Assembly (NCBI GenBank): GCA_963706885.1
Contig: CAVPNX010000015.1
Coordinates: forward strand, 56,262 to 120,261
Direction: 5' to 3'
Length of the DNA: 64,000 nt
Origin: Prado023 sp963706885
GTDB taxonomy: Bacteria > Actinomycetota > Actinomycetes > S36-B12 > CAIYMF01
Below the pieces are notes generated by a model. That model was not told the DNA's origin and did not search any database. It saw only the letters and a program-made list of their open reading frames with translations. Positions 45,081-54,408 of the stretch are shown here, piece after piece (position 1 is the first letter of the stretch; every line of letters starts with the position of its first letter). Made by a program: the position numbers and the translations under genes.

Positions 45081-45479
45081 TCAGAACTGGCGCTTGGGGC
45101 CCTGGTAGTACTCGAAGACCCAGTAGGCCGACGACATGATGATCAGCACTGCCCCCGCGGCCACGATCCATGCGGCGAACGCGAGGCCGGCGAAGGTGAT
45201 CGCCGCCGACGCGCCGACCATCAGTGGTGCCCAGGAGTGCGGGCTGTAGAAGCCGTAGTCGGGGTCGGCGTCCCAGATCTCGCCGTCCGCGAGGTCCTCG
45301 GGCTGGTCGGGCAGCCGCTTGGCTGTGACGACCAGGTAGAAGCCGATCATCGCCGAGAGGGCACCCGTGAGGAACAGCGCGACCGTGCCGGCCTCGTCGT
45401 GGGACATGATCCAGTAGACGGCCGTGACCAGCCAGTAGAAGAAGGCGCCCCCGATGAAGAGCTTGCCTGCGAGCTTCAC
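45081..45479 (-). CDS. ctaF: Cytochrome c oxidase subunit IV (actinomycete type)
   Basis: A 132-residue protein with four membrane helices, G-K-L-F-I-G-G-A-F-F-Y-W at the start, E-I-W-D-A-D-P-D-Y-G-F-Y-S-P-H-S-W in the middle loop and F-E-Y-Y near the end, all typical of CtaF. The GTG at 45479 overlaps the ctaD stop (GTGA). Confidence 0.9.
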   Translation of the reverse strand: MKLAGKLFIGGAFFYWLVTAVYWIMSHDEAGTVALFLTGALSAMIGFYLVVTAKRLPDQPEDLADGEIWDADPDYGFYSPHSWAPLMVGASAAITFAGLAFAAWIVAAGAVLIIMSSAYWVFEYYQGPKRQF

Positions 45480-47206
45480 GAGATCTCCCCCTTGGTGGAC
45501 GTGCCCGCACCGGCTCCCTGGGCCTCGAGGGAGGCGAGGTAGCCCGCGGAGTCCCACTCGGCAAGCTCCGGGTGGTGCAGGTCGAAGGCCGGGCGCTCCG
45601 AGCGGATGCGCGGCAGGGACACGAAGTTGTGCCGCGGCGGTGGGCACGAGGTCGCCCACTCCAGCGAGCCGCCGTACCCCCACGGATCATCGACGGTCAC
45701 CTTCGGGGCGTACCGGTGGGTCCAGTAGAAGTTGTACAGGTAGACCAGCGTGGAGATCCCCAGCACGAGCGCGAAGGCCGAGGACACCTGATTCTCCAGG
45801 GTGAAGCCGTCACCCGGAAGGTAGTCACCGTACCGGCGGGGCATGCCCTCGACACCCAGCCAGTGCTGGACGAGGAAGGTGCCGTTGAAGCCGATGAAGG
45901 TCAACCAGAAGTGCCACTTGCCCAAGGTCTCGTTGAGCATCTTGCCGGTGAACTTGGGCCACCAGAAGTAGAACCCGGCGAACATCGCGAACACGACCGT
46001 GCCGAACACGGTGTAGTGGAAGTGCGCGACGACGAAGTAGGAGTCGGACACGTGGAAGTCCAGCGGGGGTGAGGCCAGGATGATGCCGGTCAGGCCGCCG
46101 AAGAGGAAGGTCAGCAGGAAGCCGATCGCCCAGAGCATGGGCGTCTCGAACGTCAGTGACCCGCCCCACATCGTGCCGATCCAGTTGAAGAACTTCACGC
46201 CCGTCGGGACCGCGATCAGCATCGTCATCAGGGCGAAGTAGGGCAGGCTGACCGCGCCGGTGACGTACATGTGGTGGGCCCACACGGCCATCGACAGGGC
46301 CGCGATCGCGATGGTGGCGAACACCAGGCCCTTGTAGCCGAAGATCGGCTTGCGGCTGAAGGCCGGCAGGATCTCGGAGATCACGCCGAAGAACGGCAGG
46401 GCCAGGACGTAGACCTCGGGATGGCCGAAGAACCAGAACAGGTGCTGGAAGAGGATCGCCCCGCCGTTCTCCGGCAGGAAGACCACGGAGCCGAACTTCC
46501 GGTCGATCTCGAGCACCACCAGGGTCGCGGCGAGCACGGGGAAGACCATGAGGATCAGCACCGAGGTGAGCAGCACGTTCCAGGTGAAGATCGACATCCG
46601 GAACATCGTCATGCCCGGCGCCCGCATGGTCAGGATCGTCGTGACGAAGTTCACCGCACCCAGGATGGTGCCGACGCCACCGAGGGCGAAGCCGAGGATC
46701 CACAGGTCGGATCCGATGTTCGGTGAGAACTCGGCACCGGACAGGGGGACGTAGAGGAACCACCCGAAGGCGGCGGCTCCGCCGGGGGTCAGGAAGCCGA
46801 AGAGGACGATCAGGCTGCCGAAGAAGTACATCCAGTAGCCGAGCATGTTCAGGCGCGGGAACGCCACGTCCGGCGAGCCGATCTGCAGCGGCATCAGGAA
46901 GTTGGCGAACCCGACGAACAGCGCCGTCGCGAACAGCAGCAGCATGATCGAGCCGTGCATGGTGAACAGCTGGTTGTACTGCTCGAGGGTGAGCATCTGC
47001 AGGCCCGGCTGGGCCAGCTCCCCGCGGATCGCCAGCGCCATCGCACCGGCGAGCAGGAAGAACGTGAAGGAGGTGCCCATGTAGAGCCGGCCGATGGTCT
47101 TGTGGTCGGTGGTGGTGATCACCGAGACGATCTTGCGACCCAGGGTCCGCTCCCGTGGGGCGGGTCCGGCGCCGACCTCTGCGGGACGGTCGTTGAGAAG
47201 AGTCAC
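45476..47206 (-). CDS. ctaD: Cytochrome c oxidase subunit I
   Basis: A 576-residue heme-copper oxidase subunit with twelve helices. W-F-F-G-H-P-E-V-Y near residue 255 holds the CuB His and the cross-linked Tyr, and W-A-H-H-M near 305 gives two more CuB ligands. H-F-H-Y near 390 carries the heme ligands. The A-type pattern (E and Y in G-H-P-E-V-Y) fits an aa3 oxidase. It is translationally coupled to ctaC upstream (ATGA) and ctaF downstream. Confidence 0.95.
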   Translation of the reverse strand: MTLLNDRPAEVGAGPAPRERTLGRKIVSVITTTDHKTIGRLYMGTSFTFFLLAGAMALAIRGELAQPGLQMLTLEQYNQLFTMHGSIMLLLFATALFVGFANFLMPLQIGSPDVAFPRLNMLGYWMYFFGSLIVLFGFLTPGGAAAFGWFLYVPLSGAEFSPNIGSDLWILGFALGGVGTILGAVNFVTTILTMRAPGMTMFRMSIFTWNVLLTSVLILMVFPVLAATLVVLEIDRKFGSVVFLPENGGAILFQHLFWFFGHPEVYVLALPFFGVISEILPAFSRKPIFGYKGLVFATIAIAALSMAVWAHHMYVTGAVSLPYFALMTMLIAVPTGVKFFNWIGTMWGGSLTFETPMLWAIGFLLTFLFGGLTGIILASPPLDFHVSDSYFVVAHFHYTVFGTVVFAMFAGFYFWWPKFTGKMLNETLGKWHFWLTFIGFNGTFLVQHWLGVEGMPRRYGDYLPGDGFTLENQVSSAFALVLGISTLVYLYNFYWTHRYAPKVTVDDPWGYGGSLEWATSCPPPRHNFVSLPRIRSERPAFDLHHPELAEWDSAGYLASLEAQGAGAGTSTKGEIS

Positions 47207-48063
47207 AGCGTGCCCTCCGGCTCTTCGTAGCGGTCGGTCTCCCAGTAGCGCTCTCCCTCGCGGGTGATGCGATCGGTCTCGATCGAGCCGGTCTGGCCCT
47301 TGGCCCGCAGCTCAGCCATGCGCCTGTCGTACTCGGCGCGCTCGACCACCTTCACGGTGAACAGCATCCGGGCATGGTCCACGCCGCACAACTCGGCGCA
47401 GCGCCCGGCGTAGGTCCCGACCTTGTTGGGGGTGACCTCGAACTTGTTCAGCCGGGAGGGGAACACGTCCATCTTCATCAGGAAGGCGGGGATCCAGAAC
47501 GAGTGGATGACGTCGGGGCTCTGCAGCTCGAACACGACCGACTCGTTGACCGGCAGGTACAACGTGGGGATGTCCTCGAGCTCGGCCGTGCCGACGTCGT
47601 AGACGTCGTCCTCGACGTAGTTGAACGCCCAGCTCCAGCGGAAGCCGACCACGCCGACGGTGTTGTCCGGGTTGGCCGACACCTTGGTCAGCTCGATCTG
47701 GTCGCGGGCCGTGAAGAAGAACATGCCCATGATCATGACCAGGGGCACGATCGTGTACATGACCTCGAGGGGCACGTTGTAGCGCATCTGCTTCGGTGGG
47801 CCGTCGCCCTCCTTGCGCCGGAACCGGATCGCCGCGAAGAGGATCAAGCCGCCGGTGAAGAGCCCGACGAGGGCCACGGCCACCCAGGCCCCGAACCACA
47901 GGCTCTCGATGATCGGCGCCTGCTCGGTAGCGCCCTCGGGCGCGTTCAGGGACAGCGCCTCCTGGGCGCTGCACCCGGACGCCAGCAGGGCGATGGCTGC
48001 GGCTCCTGCCCCGGCCCCCCACCGGCGCATCGACCTGTGACGGTCGGTGCGATCTGCTACCAC
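47203..48063 (-). CDS. ctaC: Cytochrome c oxidase subunit II (lipoprotein)
   Basis: A 286-residue protein with a lipoprotein-like signal (A-L-L-A-S-G-C near residue 30), two membrane helices, and a cupredoxin domain with the CuA motif C-A-E-L-C-G-V-D-H-x2-M near 225. It accepts electrons from QcrC. GTG 48063 has GAGGGG 9 bases upstream; ATG 48030 is an alternative without such a site. Confidence 0.92.
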   Translation of the reverse strand: MVADRTDRHRSMRRWGAGAGAAAIALLASGCSAQEALSLNAPEGATEQAPIIESLWFGAWVAVALVGLFTGGLILFAAIRFRRKEGDGPPKQMRYNVPLEVMYTIVPLVMIMGMFFFTARDQIELTKVSANPDNTVGVVGFRWSWAFNYVEDDVYDVGTAELEDIPTLYLPVNESVVFELQSPDVIHSFWIPAFLMKMDVFPSRLNKFEVTPNKVGTYAGRCAELCGVDHARMLFTVKVVERAEYDRRMAELRAKGQTGSIETDRITREGERYWETDRYEEPEGTL

Positions 48064-48182
48064 GTCTGGTGATCCCCTCGATCGAATGGGTGATTCCGCG
48101 CTGTGCGGGAACACCGCGCCTGCGACGCTGAACGGGTGGAGACTAGCGTAGGAACCGGCCTGCGTGCCACGGGGGTCGCCGA

Positions 48183-48188
48183 TACCGT
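48183..48188 (+). promoter_or_regulatory. Leaderless -10 box of cysteine desulfurase gene
   Basis: TACCGT, then 7 bases, then the ATG at 48196. Confidence 0.5.
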
Positions 48189-48195
48189 GTGCGGC

Positions 48196-49326
48196 ATGTC
48201 GCGCTCCTTCGATGCTGCCTCGGGACTGCCGTTGAGGCCCGAGGCGAGGCGTGCCCTCGATGCCGCCATCGACCACGGCTGGGCCGATCCGGCCCGCCTG
48301 GACCGCGACGGCCGGGTCGCCCGGCAGCTGCTCGATGCCGCTCGCGCCTCGGTGGCGACCTGCATCGGCGCCCTGCCCCAGGAGGTGGTCTTCACCGCCT
48401 CGGGCACCGAGGCCCTGCACGCCGGGCTGCTCGGGCTGGCGCGGGGCCGGCGCAAGGTGGGGACCACCGTCGTGGCCAGCGCCGTGGAGCACTCCGCCGT
48501 GCTGCGGGCAGCCGACTGGGCCTCCTCCGGCGAGGACCCGGTGCTGGTCCCGGTCAACCCTCATGCTGAGGTTGAGGTCAAGGCCCTGCGCAGGTCACTG
48601 CGCTCCCCCGGGGTCGCCCTGGCCGCCGTGCAGCACGTGAACCACGAGGTCGGGGCGGTCCAACCCCTCGATCAGGTCCACGCGGCCACACAGGAGGCCG
48701 GGGTGCCCCTGCTGGTCGACGCCTGTGCCGCCCTGGGCTCCCTGCCGGTGACCCCCCACTGGGATGTCCTGGCGGGCAGCGCACACAAGTGGGGCGGACC
48801 GGCCGGGGTGGGCATCCTCGCCGTGCGCACGGGTGTGCGCTGGCGCAGCCCGATGCCCACGGACGAGGCCGGCCGGTGGGCCGGATTCCCCAACGTCCCC
48901 GGGGCTGTGGCCGCCGCGACGGCGCTGGAGGCCGCCACCGCGGAGCTGGGGTCCACCTCGGTGCGTCGCGCGCGCCTGCTCACGATCCTGCGGGAGCGGG
49001 TCCCCCGCCTGGCGCCGGACGTCATGGCGCTGGGGCGTCCGGACTCCGCCCCGCACATCGTGTGCTTCACGATCCTCTACGCCGACGGCGAGGTGCTGGT
49101 CACCGAGCTGGACCGCGCCGGCTTCGCGGTCAGCTCGGGGTCGGCCTGCACGGCCGACACGCGCCGGCCCAGTCACGTCCTGGCCGCCATGGGGGCCGTC
49201 ACGCACGGCAACCTGCGGGTGAGCCTGCCGCCGGAGGCCAGCGAGGCGGACGTCACGGGGTTCCTCGCTGCCCTGCCGGCCGCCATCGCTGCGGCCCGGG
49301 CCTCAGCTGATCGGGCCAGCTCGTGA
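48196..49326 (+). CDS. Cysteine desulfurase (class V aminotransferase, IscS/NifS-like)
   Basis: A 376-residue PLP enzyme: T-A-S-G-T-E-A near residue 68, H-V-N-H-E-V-G near 143, D-A-C-A-A-L-G near 175, the PLP Lys in S-A-H-K-W-G-G near 197, and the active Cys in S-S-G-S-A-C-T near 318. It moves sulfur from cysteine to acceptors. The tusA-like gene that follows overlaps its stop, so the acceptor is probably TusA. Confidence 0.88.
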   Translation: MSRSFDAASGLPLRPEARRALDAAIDHGWADPARLDRDGRVARQLLDAARASVATCIGALPQEVVFTASGTEALHAGLLGLARGRRKVGTTVVASAVEHSAVLRAADWASSGEDPVLVPVNPHAEVEVKALRRSLRSPGVALAAVQHVNHEVGAVQPLDQVHAATQEAGVPLLVDACAALGSLPVTPHWDVLAGSAHKWGGPAGVGILAVRTGVRWRSPMPTDEAGRWAGFPNVPGAVAAATALEAATAELGSTSVRRARLLTILRERVPRLAPDVMALGRPDSAPHIVCFTILYADGEVLVTELDRAGFAVSSGSACTADTRRPSHVLAAMGAVTHGNLRVSLPPEASEADVTGFLAALPAAIAAARASADRASS

Positions 49327-49670
49327 GCGCACCGGACGTCACGGTGGAGGCACGGGGTGTGCTCTGCCCCGTCCCGATCATCCGGCTCGCCCGGACCGCA
49401 GGGACCCTGCCCGAGGGAAGCCTTGTCGAGCTGCTCACCGACGACCCGGCGGCCGAGTACGACGTCCCGGCGTGGTGTCGGCTCCGGGGACACGAGCTGC
49501 TGCGCACCGAGCCGCTGGGCGGGGACGCGCCCGCCTCGGGCTCGGCCGCCGGAACGGGCCGCACAGGCCCGGAGCCCCATGCCCCGAACGGGAACCCCGC
49601 TCAGGCCCTGCGCCACCTGATCCGGCTCGGCGGCACACCCGGGATGCCGGGTTCGCCGGCTTCCACCTGA
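49323..49670 (+). CDS. TusA-family sulfur carrier with C-terminal extension
   Basis: A 115-residue protein whose first 75 residues are TusA-like: V-E-A-R-G-V-L-C-P-V-P-I-I-R-L-A with the sulfur-accepting Cys near 15, then E-G-S-L-V-E-L-L-T-D-D-P near 33. The remaining 40 residues are Gly/Pro-rich and overlap the convergent aat gene by 70 bases. The GTG start overlaps the cysteine desulfurase stop, forming a sulfur-relay operon. Confidence 0.82.
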   Translation: MSAPDVTVEARGVLCPVPIIRLARTAGTLPEGSLVELLTDDPAAEYDVPAWCRLRGHELLRTEPLGGDAPASGSAAGTGRTGPEPHAPNGNPAQALRHLIRLGGTPGMPGSPAST

Positions 49671-50332
49671 CCCACCAGCGCGGGTCGACAGGCCAGCACC
49701 TCCGGGAGCGCCCGAAGGTAGGTCGCACGCGGGACCTCGATCGCACCGAGGGACGCCAGGTGCTCGGTGCACCACTGCACGTCGATGATCCGCCGCCGCT
49801 GCCCGTCCGCGGACAGGAGGTCGGCGAGGGCCACCACAGCGACCTTCGACGCGTCGGAGCGCACGTGGAACTTCGACTCGGCGGCGAAGAGCCCGCCCAC
49901 CTCGACGCCGAAGAGTCCCCCGGCAAGATGGCCCTCAGCGTCCCAGACCTCGATCGAGTGCGCCCAGCCCAGCTGGTGCAGCTCCAGGTATGAGTGCTGG
50001 TAGGCGGCGCTGATCCAGCCATGCGCACGCCTCGGGTCGGCGCAGGCGGCCACGACCTCGGCGAACGCCCGGTCGACGCTGACCTCGAACCGGTTCAGTG
50101 CCCGGCGCAGCGACCGTGCGACGTGGACCCGCCCCGGGAGCAGCACGCCGCGAGGGTCCGGGGACCACCAGCCGAGCTCACGGCCCTCGGGCATCGCGAA
50201 CATCCCCGCGCGGTACCCGGCGAGCAGCATCCCCGGGGCGAGGTCGGCACCGACGGCCACGAACTCCCGGCCCGCGGGCAGGTCGGTCAGGTCGGGCAGG
50301 ACCCACCGGGGCGCCGCCGGCTCGATGGGCAT
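49601..50332 (-). CDS. aat: Leucyl/phenylalanyl-tRNA-protein transferase
   Basis: A 243-residue aminoacyl-transferase: V-G-A-D-L-A-P-G-M-L-L-A-G-Y-R-A-G-M-F-A-M near residue 27, W-W-S-P-D-P-R-G near 55, and A-H-S-I-E-V-W, G-G-L-F-G-V near 135. It adds Leu or Phe to proteins with N-terminal Arg or Lys, feeding the N-degron/Clp pathway. Confidence 0.9.
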   Translation of the reverse strand: MPIEPAAPRWVLPDLTDLPAGREFVAVGADLAPGMLLAGYRAGMFAMPEGRELGWWSPDPRGVLLPGRVHVARSLRRALNRFEVSVDRAFAEVVAACADPRRAHGWISAAYQHSYLELHQLGWAHSIEVWDAEGHLAGGLFGVEVGGLFAAESKFHVRSDASKVAVVALADLLSADGQRRRIIDVQWCTEHLASLGAIEVPRATYLRALPEVLACRPALVGQVEAGEPGIPGVPPSRIRWRRA

Positions 50333-50341
50333 GCGCGTGGG

Positions 50342-51328
50342 TCAGGGCCGCGCCAGGCTGATGTGGGCGCCGATCTCCTCGGCAGCCTGGTCCCCGTAGG
50401 CCTCCCGGATGCGCAGCAGGAACGACCGGCGGGCCAGCTCGTACTCCTGGGTCCCGATGCTCTCGATGACGTGCGTGGCCAGCAACGAGCCCACCTGGGC
50501 GCAGCGCTGCAGCGGCAGGCCCCAGGCCAGTCCGGACAGGAAGCCGGCGCGGAACGCGTCCCCGACCCCGGTCGGGTCGGCCTTGTGCGTCTCCTTGGGC
50601 GTGGGCACCTGGATCATGTCCTGCCCCTTGCGCTCGATGCGCACGCCGCTGGGCCCCAGCGTGGTGACCCGGGTGCCCACCCGGTCGAGGATCTCCTCGC
50701 TGCTCCAGCCGGTCTTCTGCTCGGTCAGCGCGGCCTCGTACTCGTTGGTGAACAGGTAGGCCGCGCCGTCGACGAGCACGCGGATCTCGTCGCCGTGCAT
50801 CCTGGCCAGCTGCTGGGACGGGTCCGCGGCGAACGGGATGCGCCGGTAGCGGCACTCCTCAGTGTGGCGCATCATCGCCTCGGGGTCGTTGGCCCCGATC
50901 AGCACGAGGTCGACGTTGCCCACCCGATCCACGATGGGTCCGAGCTCGATGTCGCGGGCCTCCTGCATGGCCCCGGCGTAGAACGTGGCGATCTGGTTGG
51001 CGTGCTCGTCGGTGGTGCACACGAACCGGGCGGTGTGCCGGACCTCGGAGACGTGCACCGACTCGGTGTCCACGCCATGGCGCTGCAGCCACGATCGGTA
51101 GTCGGCGAAGTCCGGGCCGACCGCACCCACGAGGATCGGGCTCAGGCCGAGCACGCCCATGCCGAACGCGATGTTGGCCGCGACCCCGCCGCGCCGGACC
51201 TCGAGCTCGTCGACGAGGAACGACAGCGAGATCTTGTCCAGCTTGTCCAGGACGATCGAGTCGGCGAACCGGCCCGGGAACGTCATGAGGTGATCCGTGG
51301 CGATCGAGCCGGTGATGACGATCCTCAT
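50342..51328 (-). CDS. adoK: PfkB-family sugar/adenosine kinase (AdoK-like)
   Basis: A 328-residue ribokinase-family enzyme. It has G-S-I-A-T-D-H-L near residue 6, G-G-V-A-A-N-I-A-F-G near 47 and the C-terminal A-D-P-T-G-V-G-D-A-F-R-A-G-F signature with the catalytic Asp near 255. The position upstream of an A-type Fe-S carrier matches Rv2202c, an adenosine kinase of this unusual bacterial type; substrate assignment rests on that parallel. Confidence 0.85.
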   Translation of the reverse strand: MRIVITGSIATDHLMTFPGRFADSIVLDKLDKISLSFLVDELEVRRGGVAANIAFGMGVLGLSPILVGAVGPDFADYRSWLQRHGVDTESVHVSEVRHTARFVCTTDEHANQIATFYAGAMQEARDIELGPIVDRVGNVDLVLIGANDPEAMMRHTEECRYRRIPFAADPSQQLARMHGDEIRVLVDGAAYLFTNEYEAALTEQKTGWSSEEILDRVGTRVTTLGPSGVRIERKGQDMIQVPTPKETHKADPTGVGDAFRAGFLSGLAWGLPLQRCAQVGSLLATHVIESIGTQEYELARRSFLLRIREAYGDQAAEEIGAHISLARP

Positions 51329-51384
51329 GCGCGGGTGACCCCCTGGTCGGTCGGAGACGACGGGGGTGACCCTAGCCGGTCAGG

Positions 51385-51750
51385 TCAGTGGAACGAGTCA
51401 CCGCACGCGCACGAGCCGGTGGCGTTCGGGTTGTCGATCGTGAAGCCCTGCTTCTCGATCGAGTCGACGAAGTCGATGGTTGCCCCGGACAGGTAGGGAG
51501 CGCTCATCCGGTCCATCACGACCTCGACGCCGCCGAAGTCCTTGCGCACGTCCCCGTCGAGCGAACGCTCGTCGAAGAACAGCTGGTAGCGCAGGCCCGA
51601 GCATCCGCCGGGCTGGACGGCCACACGCAGCGCGAGGTCGTCGCGGCCCTCCGAGTCGAGCAGCGTGCGCACCTTGTCGGCGGCAACCTCGGTCAGGACG
51701 ATCCCATCGCTGACGGGCGCGGTGGTCTCGGTGCTGGTCTCGGCGGTCAT
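51385..51750 (-). CDS. A-type iron-sulfur carrier (IscA/ErpA family)
   Basis: A 121-residue HesB-like protein with the three conserved Cys: G-G-C-S-G-L-R-Y near residue 50 and C-A-C-G-D-S-F near the C-terminus. It holds Fe or Fe-S clusters for transfer to apo-proteins. AGGAGGG 6 bases upstream fixes ATG 51750. It resembles Rv2204c by position. Confidence 0.9.
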   Translation of the reverse strand: MTAETSTETTAPVSDGIVLTEVAADKVRTLLDSEGRDDLALRVAVQPGGCSGLRYQLFFDERSLDGDVRKDFGGVEVVMDRMSAPYLSGATIDFVDSIEKQGFTIDNPNATGSCACGDSFH

Positions 51751-51895
51751 CGGTGCCCTCCTAGAGCATCGTGGCGGTATCCATCGGGGCAACGCGGACG
51801 ATCGCCTTCGCATTCCCGGTGGACCCATGCTGACACGACTGGCGCACTTCGACCAATCGCCTGCCCCGCGTCGGGCGCGTCGGGGCTCGTGGGGG

Positions 51896-52999
51896 TCAGG
51901 TTCTCGACCAGGTGCGGGCGGCGCGGGCAGCGGCCCGGGCCACCCCCTGGTGGTGCGACTCGCCCGGCTCGGCCGTGGCGGGGAAGGCCGCGGCCACCCC
52001 GGCCGTGATCCACTCCCGACGGCTCACCTCGACCCGACCCGCGAGGACCACGACCGGCACCGCGCGCTCGAGGGCGGCCGCCGCGACTCCGGCCACCACC
52101 TTTCCGCGAAGCGACTGCCAGTCGAAGGACCCCTCCCCGGTGACCACGAGGTCCACGCTCCCCATGAGCGCGGCGATGTCGGCGGCCTCGAGCACCGTGC
52201 CGATGCCCGGGACCCTGCGGGCACCGAGTCGGATGAGCGCCGCCCCAAGGCCACCTCCGGCGCCCGCCCCGAGGGCCACCGCGGCCGACCGCCCATCGGC
52301 GGTCCGGCCCAGCAGGGTCGCCCAGTGGGTCATCGCTGCCTCGAGCTGGTCGACCTGCTCCTCGGTGGCGCCCTTCTGGGGGGCGAAGCCCCGGGCGGCC
52401 CCGCGGGCACCGAGCAGCGGCACATCGACGTCGGTGGCGACCTCGAGGGTGATCCCCGCAACGGCGGCCAGGGCGGGGGCGAGGTCCACTGAGGCGAGCC
52501 CGGACAGGGCGCCACCTCCGCGGGACAGCTCGCCGGGTGGCTGCGCGGTGGCACCCAAGGCCTCCATGAGACCCGCCCCACCGTCGCAGGTCCCGGTGCC
52601 GCCGACGCCGACGACGATCCGCCTGGCTCCCTGCCCCAGGGCCGCGACCATCAGCTCGCCCACGCCCCGCGACGTCGTCCGGGTGGGATCGCGCCGCTCG
52701 CCCGGGACCAGGTGCAGCCCCGCCGCGCTGGCCGACTCGATCCACGCCGTCCCGTCGTCGGACATGAGGTACTCGGCGGCGACCTCGTCACCCAGCGGCC
52801 CTGTCACCGACAGCGGGTGGCGCACCCCACCTCGGCCCGCCCCGATCGCGTCGAGGAATCCCGGTCCGCCGTCTGACAGCGGGCGCAGCACGAGGTCGTC
52901 GCCGGGTGCCACGCCGGCCCAGCCCTCGGCGATCGCCGCAGCGGCCTCAGCGGCCGACAGCGTGCCCGTGAACGAGTCCGGGCAGATCAGCACCTTCAC
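51896..52999 (-). CDS. Glycerate kinase (GlxK/GarK family)
   Basis: A 367-residue kinase: C-P-D-S-F-T-G-T-L-S at the start, L-S-D-G-G-P-G near residue 42, G-V-G-G-T-G-T-C-D-G-G near 132, G-A-R-G-A-A-R-G-F-A-P-Q-K-G-A near 195 and V-T-G-E-G-S-F-D near 285. It phosphorylates glycerate. GTG 52999 is chosen because the family begins there; ATG 53017 is possible. It corresponds to Rv2205c. Confidence 0.87.
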   Translation of the reverse strand: MKVLICPDSFTGTLSAAEAAAAIAEGWAGVAPGDDLVLRPLSDGGPGFLDAIGAGRGGVRHPLSVTGPLGDEVAAEYLMSDDGTAWIESASAAGLHLVPGERRDPTRTTSRGVGELMVAALGQGARRIVVGVGGTGTCDGGAGLMEALGATAQPPGELSRGGGALSGLASVDLAPALAAVAGITLEVATDVDVPLLGARGAARGFAPQKGATEEQVDQLEAAMTHWATLLGRTADGRSAAVALGAGAGGGLGAALIRLGARRVPGIGTVLEAADIAALMGSVDLVVTGEGSFDWQSLRGKVVAGVAAAALERAVPVVVLAGRVEVSRREWITAGVAAAFPATAEPGESHHQGVARAAARAARTWSRT

Positions 53000-53050
53000 G
53001 AGCCCGCAGTCTGGCATCCGCGCGGGCGGCCCGCCCTCCCGGTTTCCAGC

Positions 53051-53113
53051 TCACCCTCCCGATTTCGCCTCACCCTCCCGGAATTCACGGAGGGTGAAGG
53101 GACTTCGGGAGGG
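53051..53113. repeat. Nested inverted repeats built on TCACCCTCCCG
   Basis: TCACCCTCCCG occurs at 53051 and again at 53070. The second copy pairs with GGAGGGTGA at 53089-53097 (9-bp stem, 10-base loop). The outer arm CCCTCCCGA (53054-53062) pairs with TCGGGAGGG (53105-53113). The element lies in the 194-base divergent gap between the glycerate kinase gene and nadA. It may be a dispersed intergenic repeat or a regulatory structure. Confidence 0.6.
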
Positions 53114-53193
53114 AGAACGGCGGGGTCCGCGAGGGCGGCCCGGCGCGCGACTCTGTGGAACGATGGTGGCCCACGCATGAGGAGGCCCCCGCG

Positions 53194-54396
53194 ATGACCG
53201 ACACGGCTGCCTGGACCGAGCCGCAACCGACCCCGCTGGCGCTGCTCCTGCTCGGCCAGGGCGCGGACCTGGACACCGAGAAGGGCGTCGAGTGCCCGGG
53301 CGCCCTGCCGCCGGCCTCGGATCCCGACCTGGTCGACCGGGCCCGCCGGGCCCGGGAGGCGCTGGGATCGCGGGCCTACCTCCTGGGCCACCACTACCAG
53401 CGCGACGAGGTCATCGAGTTCGCCGACGTCACCGGCGACTCCTTCAAGCTCGCCCAGCAGGCAGCGGCGCACCCCGAGGCGGAGTTCATCGTCTTCTGCG
53501 GCGTGCACTTCATGGCCGAGAGTGCCGACATCCTGACCACCGACGACCAGCGGGTGATCCTGCCCGACCTCGCGGCGGGCTGCTCGATGGCCGACATGGC
53601 GGAGATCGGCCAGGTCGAGGACGCCTGGGAGCGGTTCGTCGAGCTCGGGCTGGCCGAGTCGACCATCCCGATCACGTACATGAACTCCACGGCCGCGATC
53701 AAGGCGTTCACCGGGCGCAACCGGGGCACGATCTGCACGTCGAGCAACGCCCGCCAGTCGCTGGAATGGGCCTTCGAGCAGGGTGAGCGGATCTTCTTCC
53801 TGCCCGACCAGCACCTCGGGCGCAACACCGCGGTGCTCGACCTGGGCCTGAGCCTCGAGGACTGCGTCGTCTACGACCCGCACAAGCCCGGCGGTGGGCT
53901 CACCGACGAGCAGATGCGCGCCTCGAAGGTCGTCCTGTGGCGCGGTCACTGCTCGGTGCACGGCCGGTTCACCGAGGCCGTGGTCGACGAGGCGCGCGCG
54001 CGGATCCCGGGCGTGAACATCCTGGTGCACCCGGAGTGCCGCCACGAGGTGGTCCAGAAGGCCGACTACGTCGGGTCCACCGAGTACATCATCCGGGTCC
54101 TCGACGCCGCGGAGCCCGGATCGGCGTGGGCGATCGGCACGGAGCTGAACCTCGTGCGCCGGCTGGCCAACGCGCATCCGGACAAGCAGGTGACGTTCCT
54201 GGACCGCTCGGTCTGCTACTGCTCGACGATGAACCGGATCGACCTGCCCCACCTGGTGTGGGCGCTGGAGAACCTGGTCGCCGGCAACGTGGTGAACCAG
54301 ATCGTCGTCGACCCGGACACCGCGCACTGGGCCAGGGTGGCCCTCGACCGGATGCTGGCCCTCCCCGGCGTCGGCTCCGCCCCGACGCCGGACTGA
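53194..54396 (+). CDS. nadA: Quinolinate synthase
   Basis: This 400-residue 4Fe-4S enzyme makes quinolinate from iminoaspartate and DHAP for NAD synthesis. It has G-H-H-Y-Q-R-D-E near residue 68, F-C-G-V-H-F-M-A-E near 104, N-S-T-A near 162, G-H-C-S-V-H near 248, and H-P-E-C and S-V-C-Y-C-S-T-M near the end, together supplying the cluster Cys. GAGGAGG precedes the ATG at 53194. nadB and nadC are not adjacent. Confidence 0.93.
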   Translation: MTDTAAWTEPQPTPLALLLLGQGADLDTEKGVECPGALPPASDPDLVDRARRAREALGSRAYLLGHHYQRDEVIEFADVTGDSFKLAQQAAAHPEAEFIVFCGVHFMAESADILTTDDQRVILPDLAAGCSMADMAEIGQVEDAWERFVELGLAESTIPITYMNSTAAIKAFTGRNRGTICTSSNARQSLEWAFEQGERIFFLPDQHLGRNTAVLDLGLSLEDCVVYDPHKPGGGLTDEQMRASKVVLWRGHCSVHGRFTEAVVDEARARIPGVNILVHPECRHEVVQKADYVGSTEYIIRVLDAAEPGSAWAIGTELNLVRRLANAHPDKQVTFLDRSVCYCSTMNRIDLPHLVWALENLVAGNVVNQIVVDPDTAHWARVALDRMLALPGVGSAPTPD

Positions 54397-54408
54397 CGCC
54401 CCGGATGC

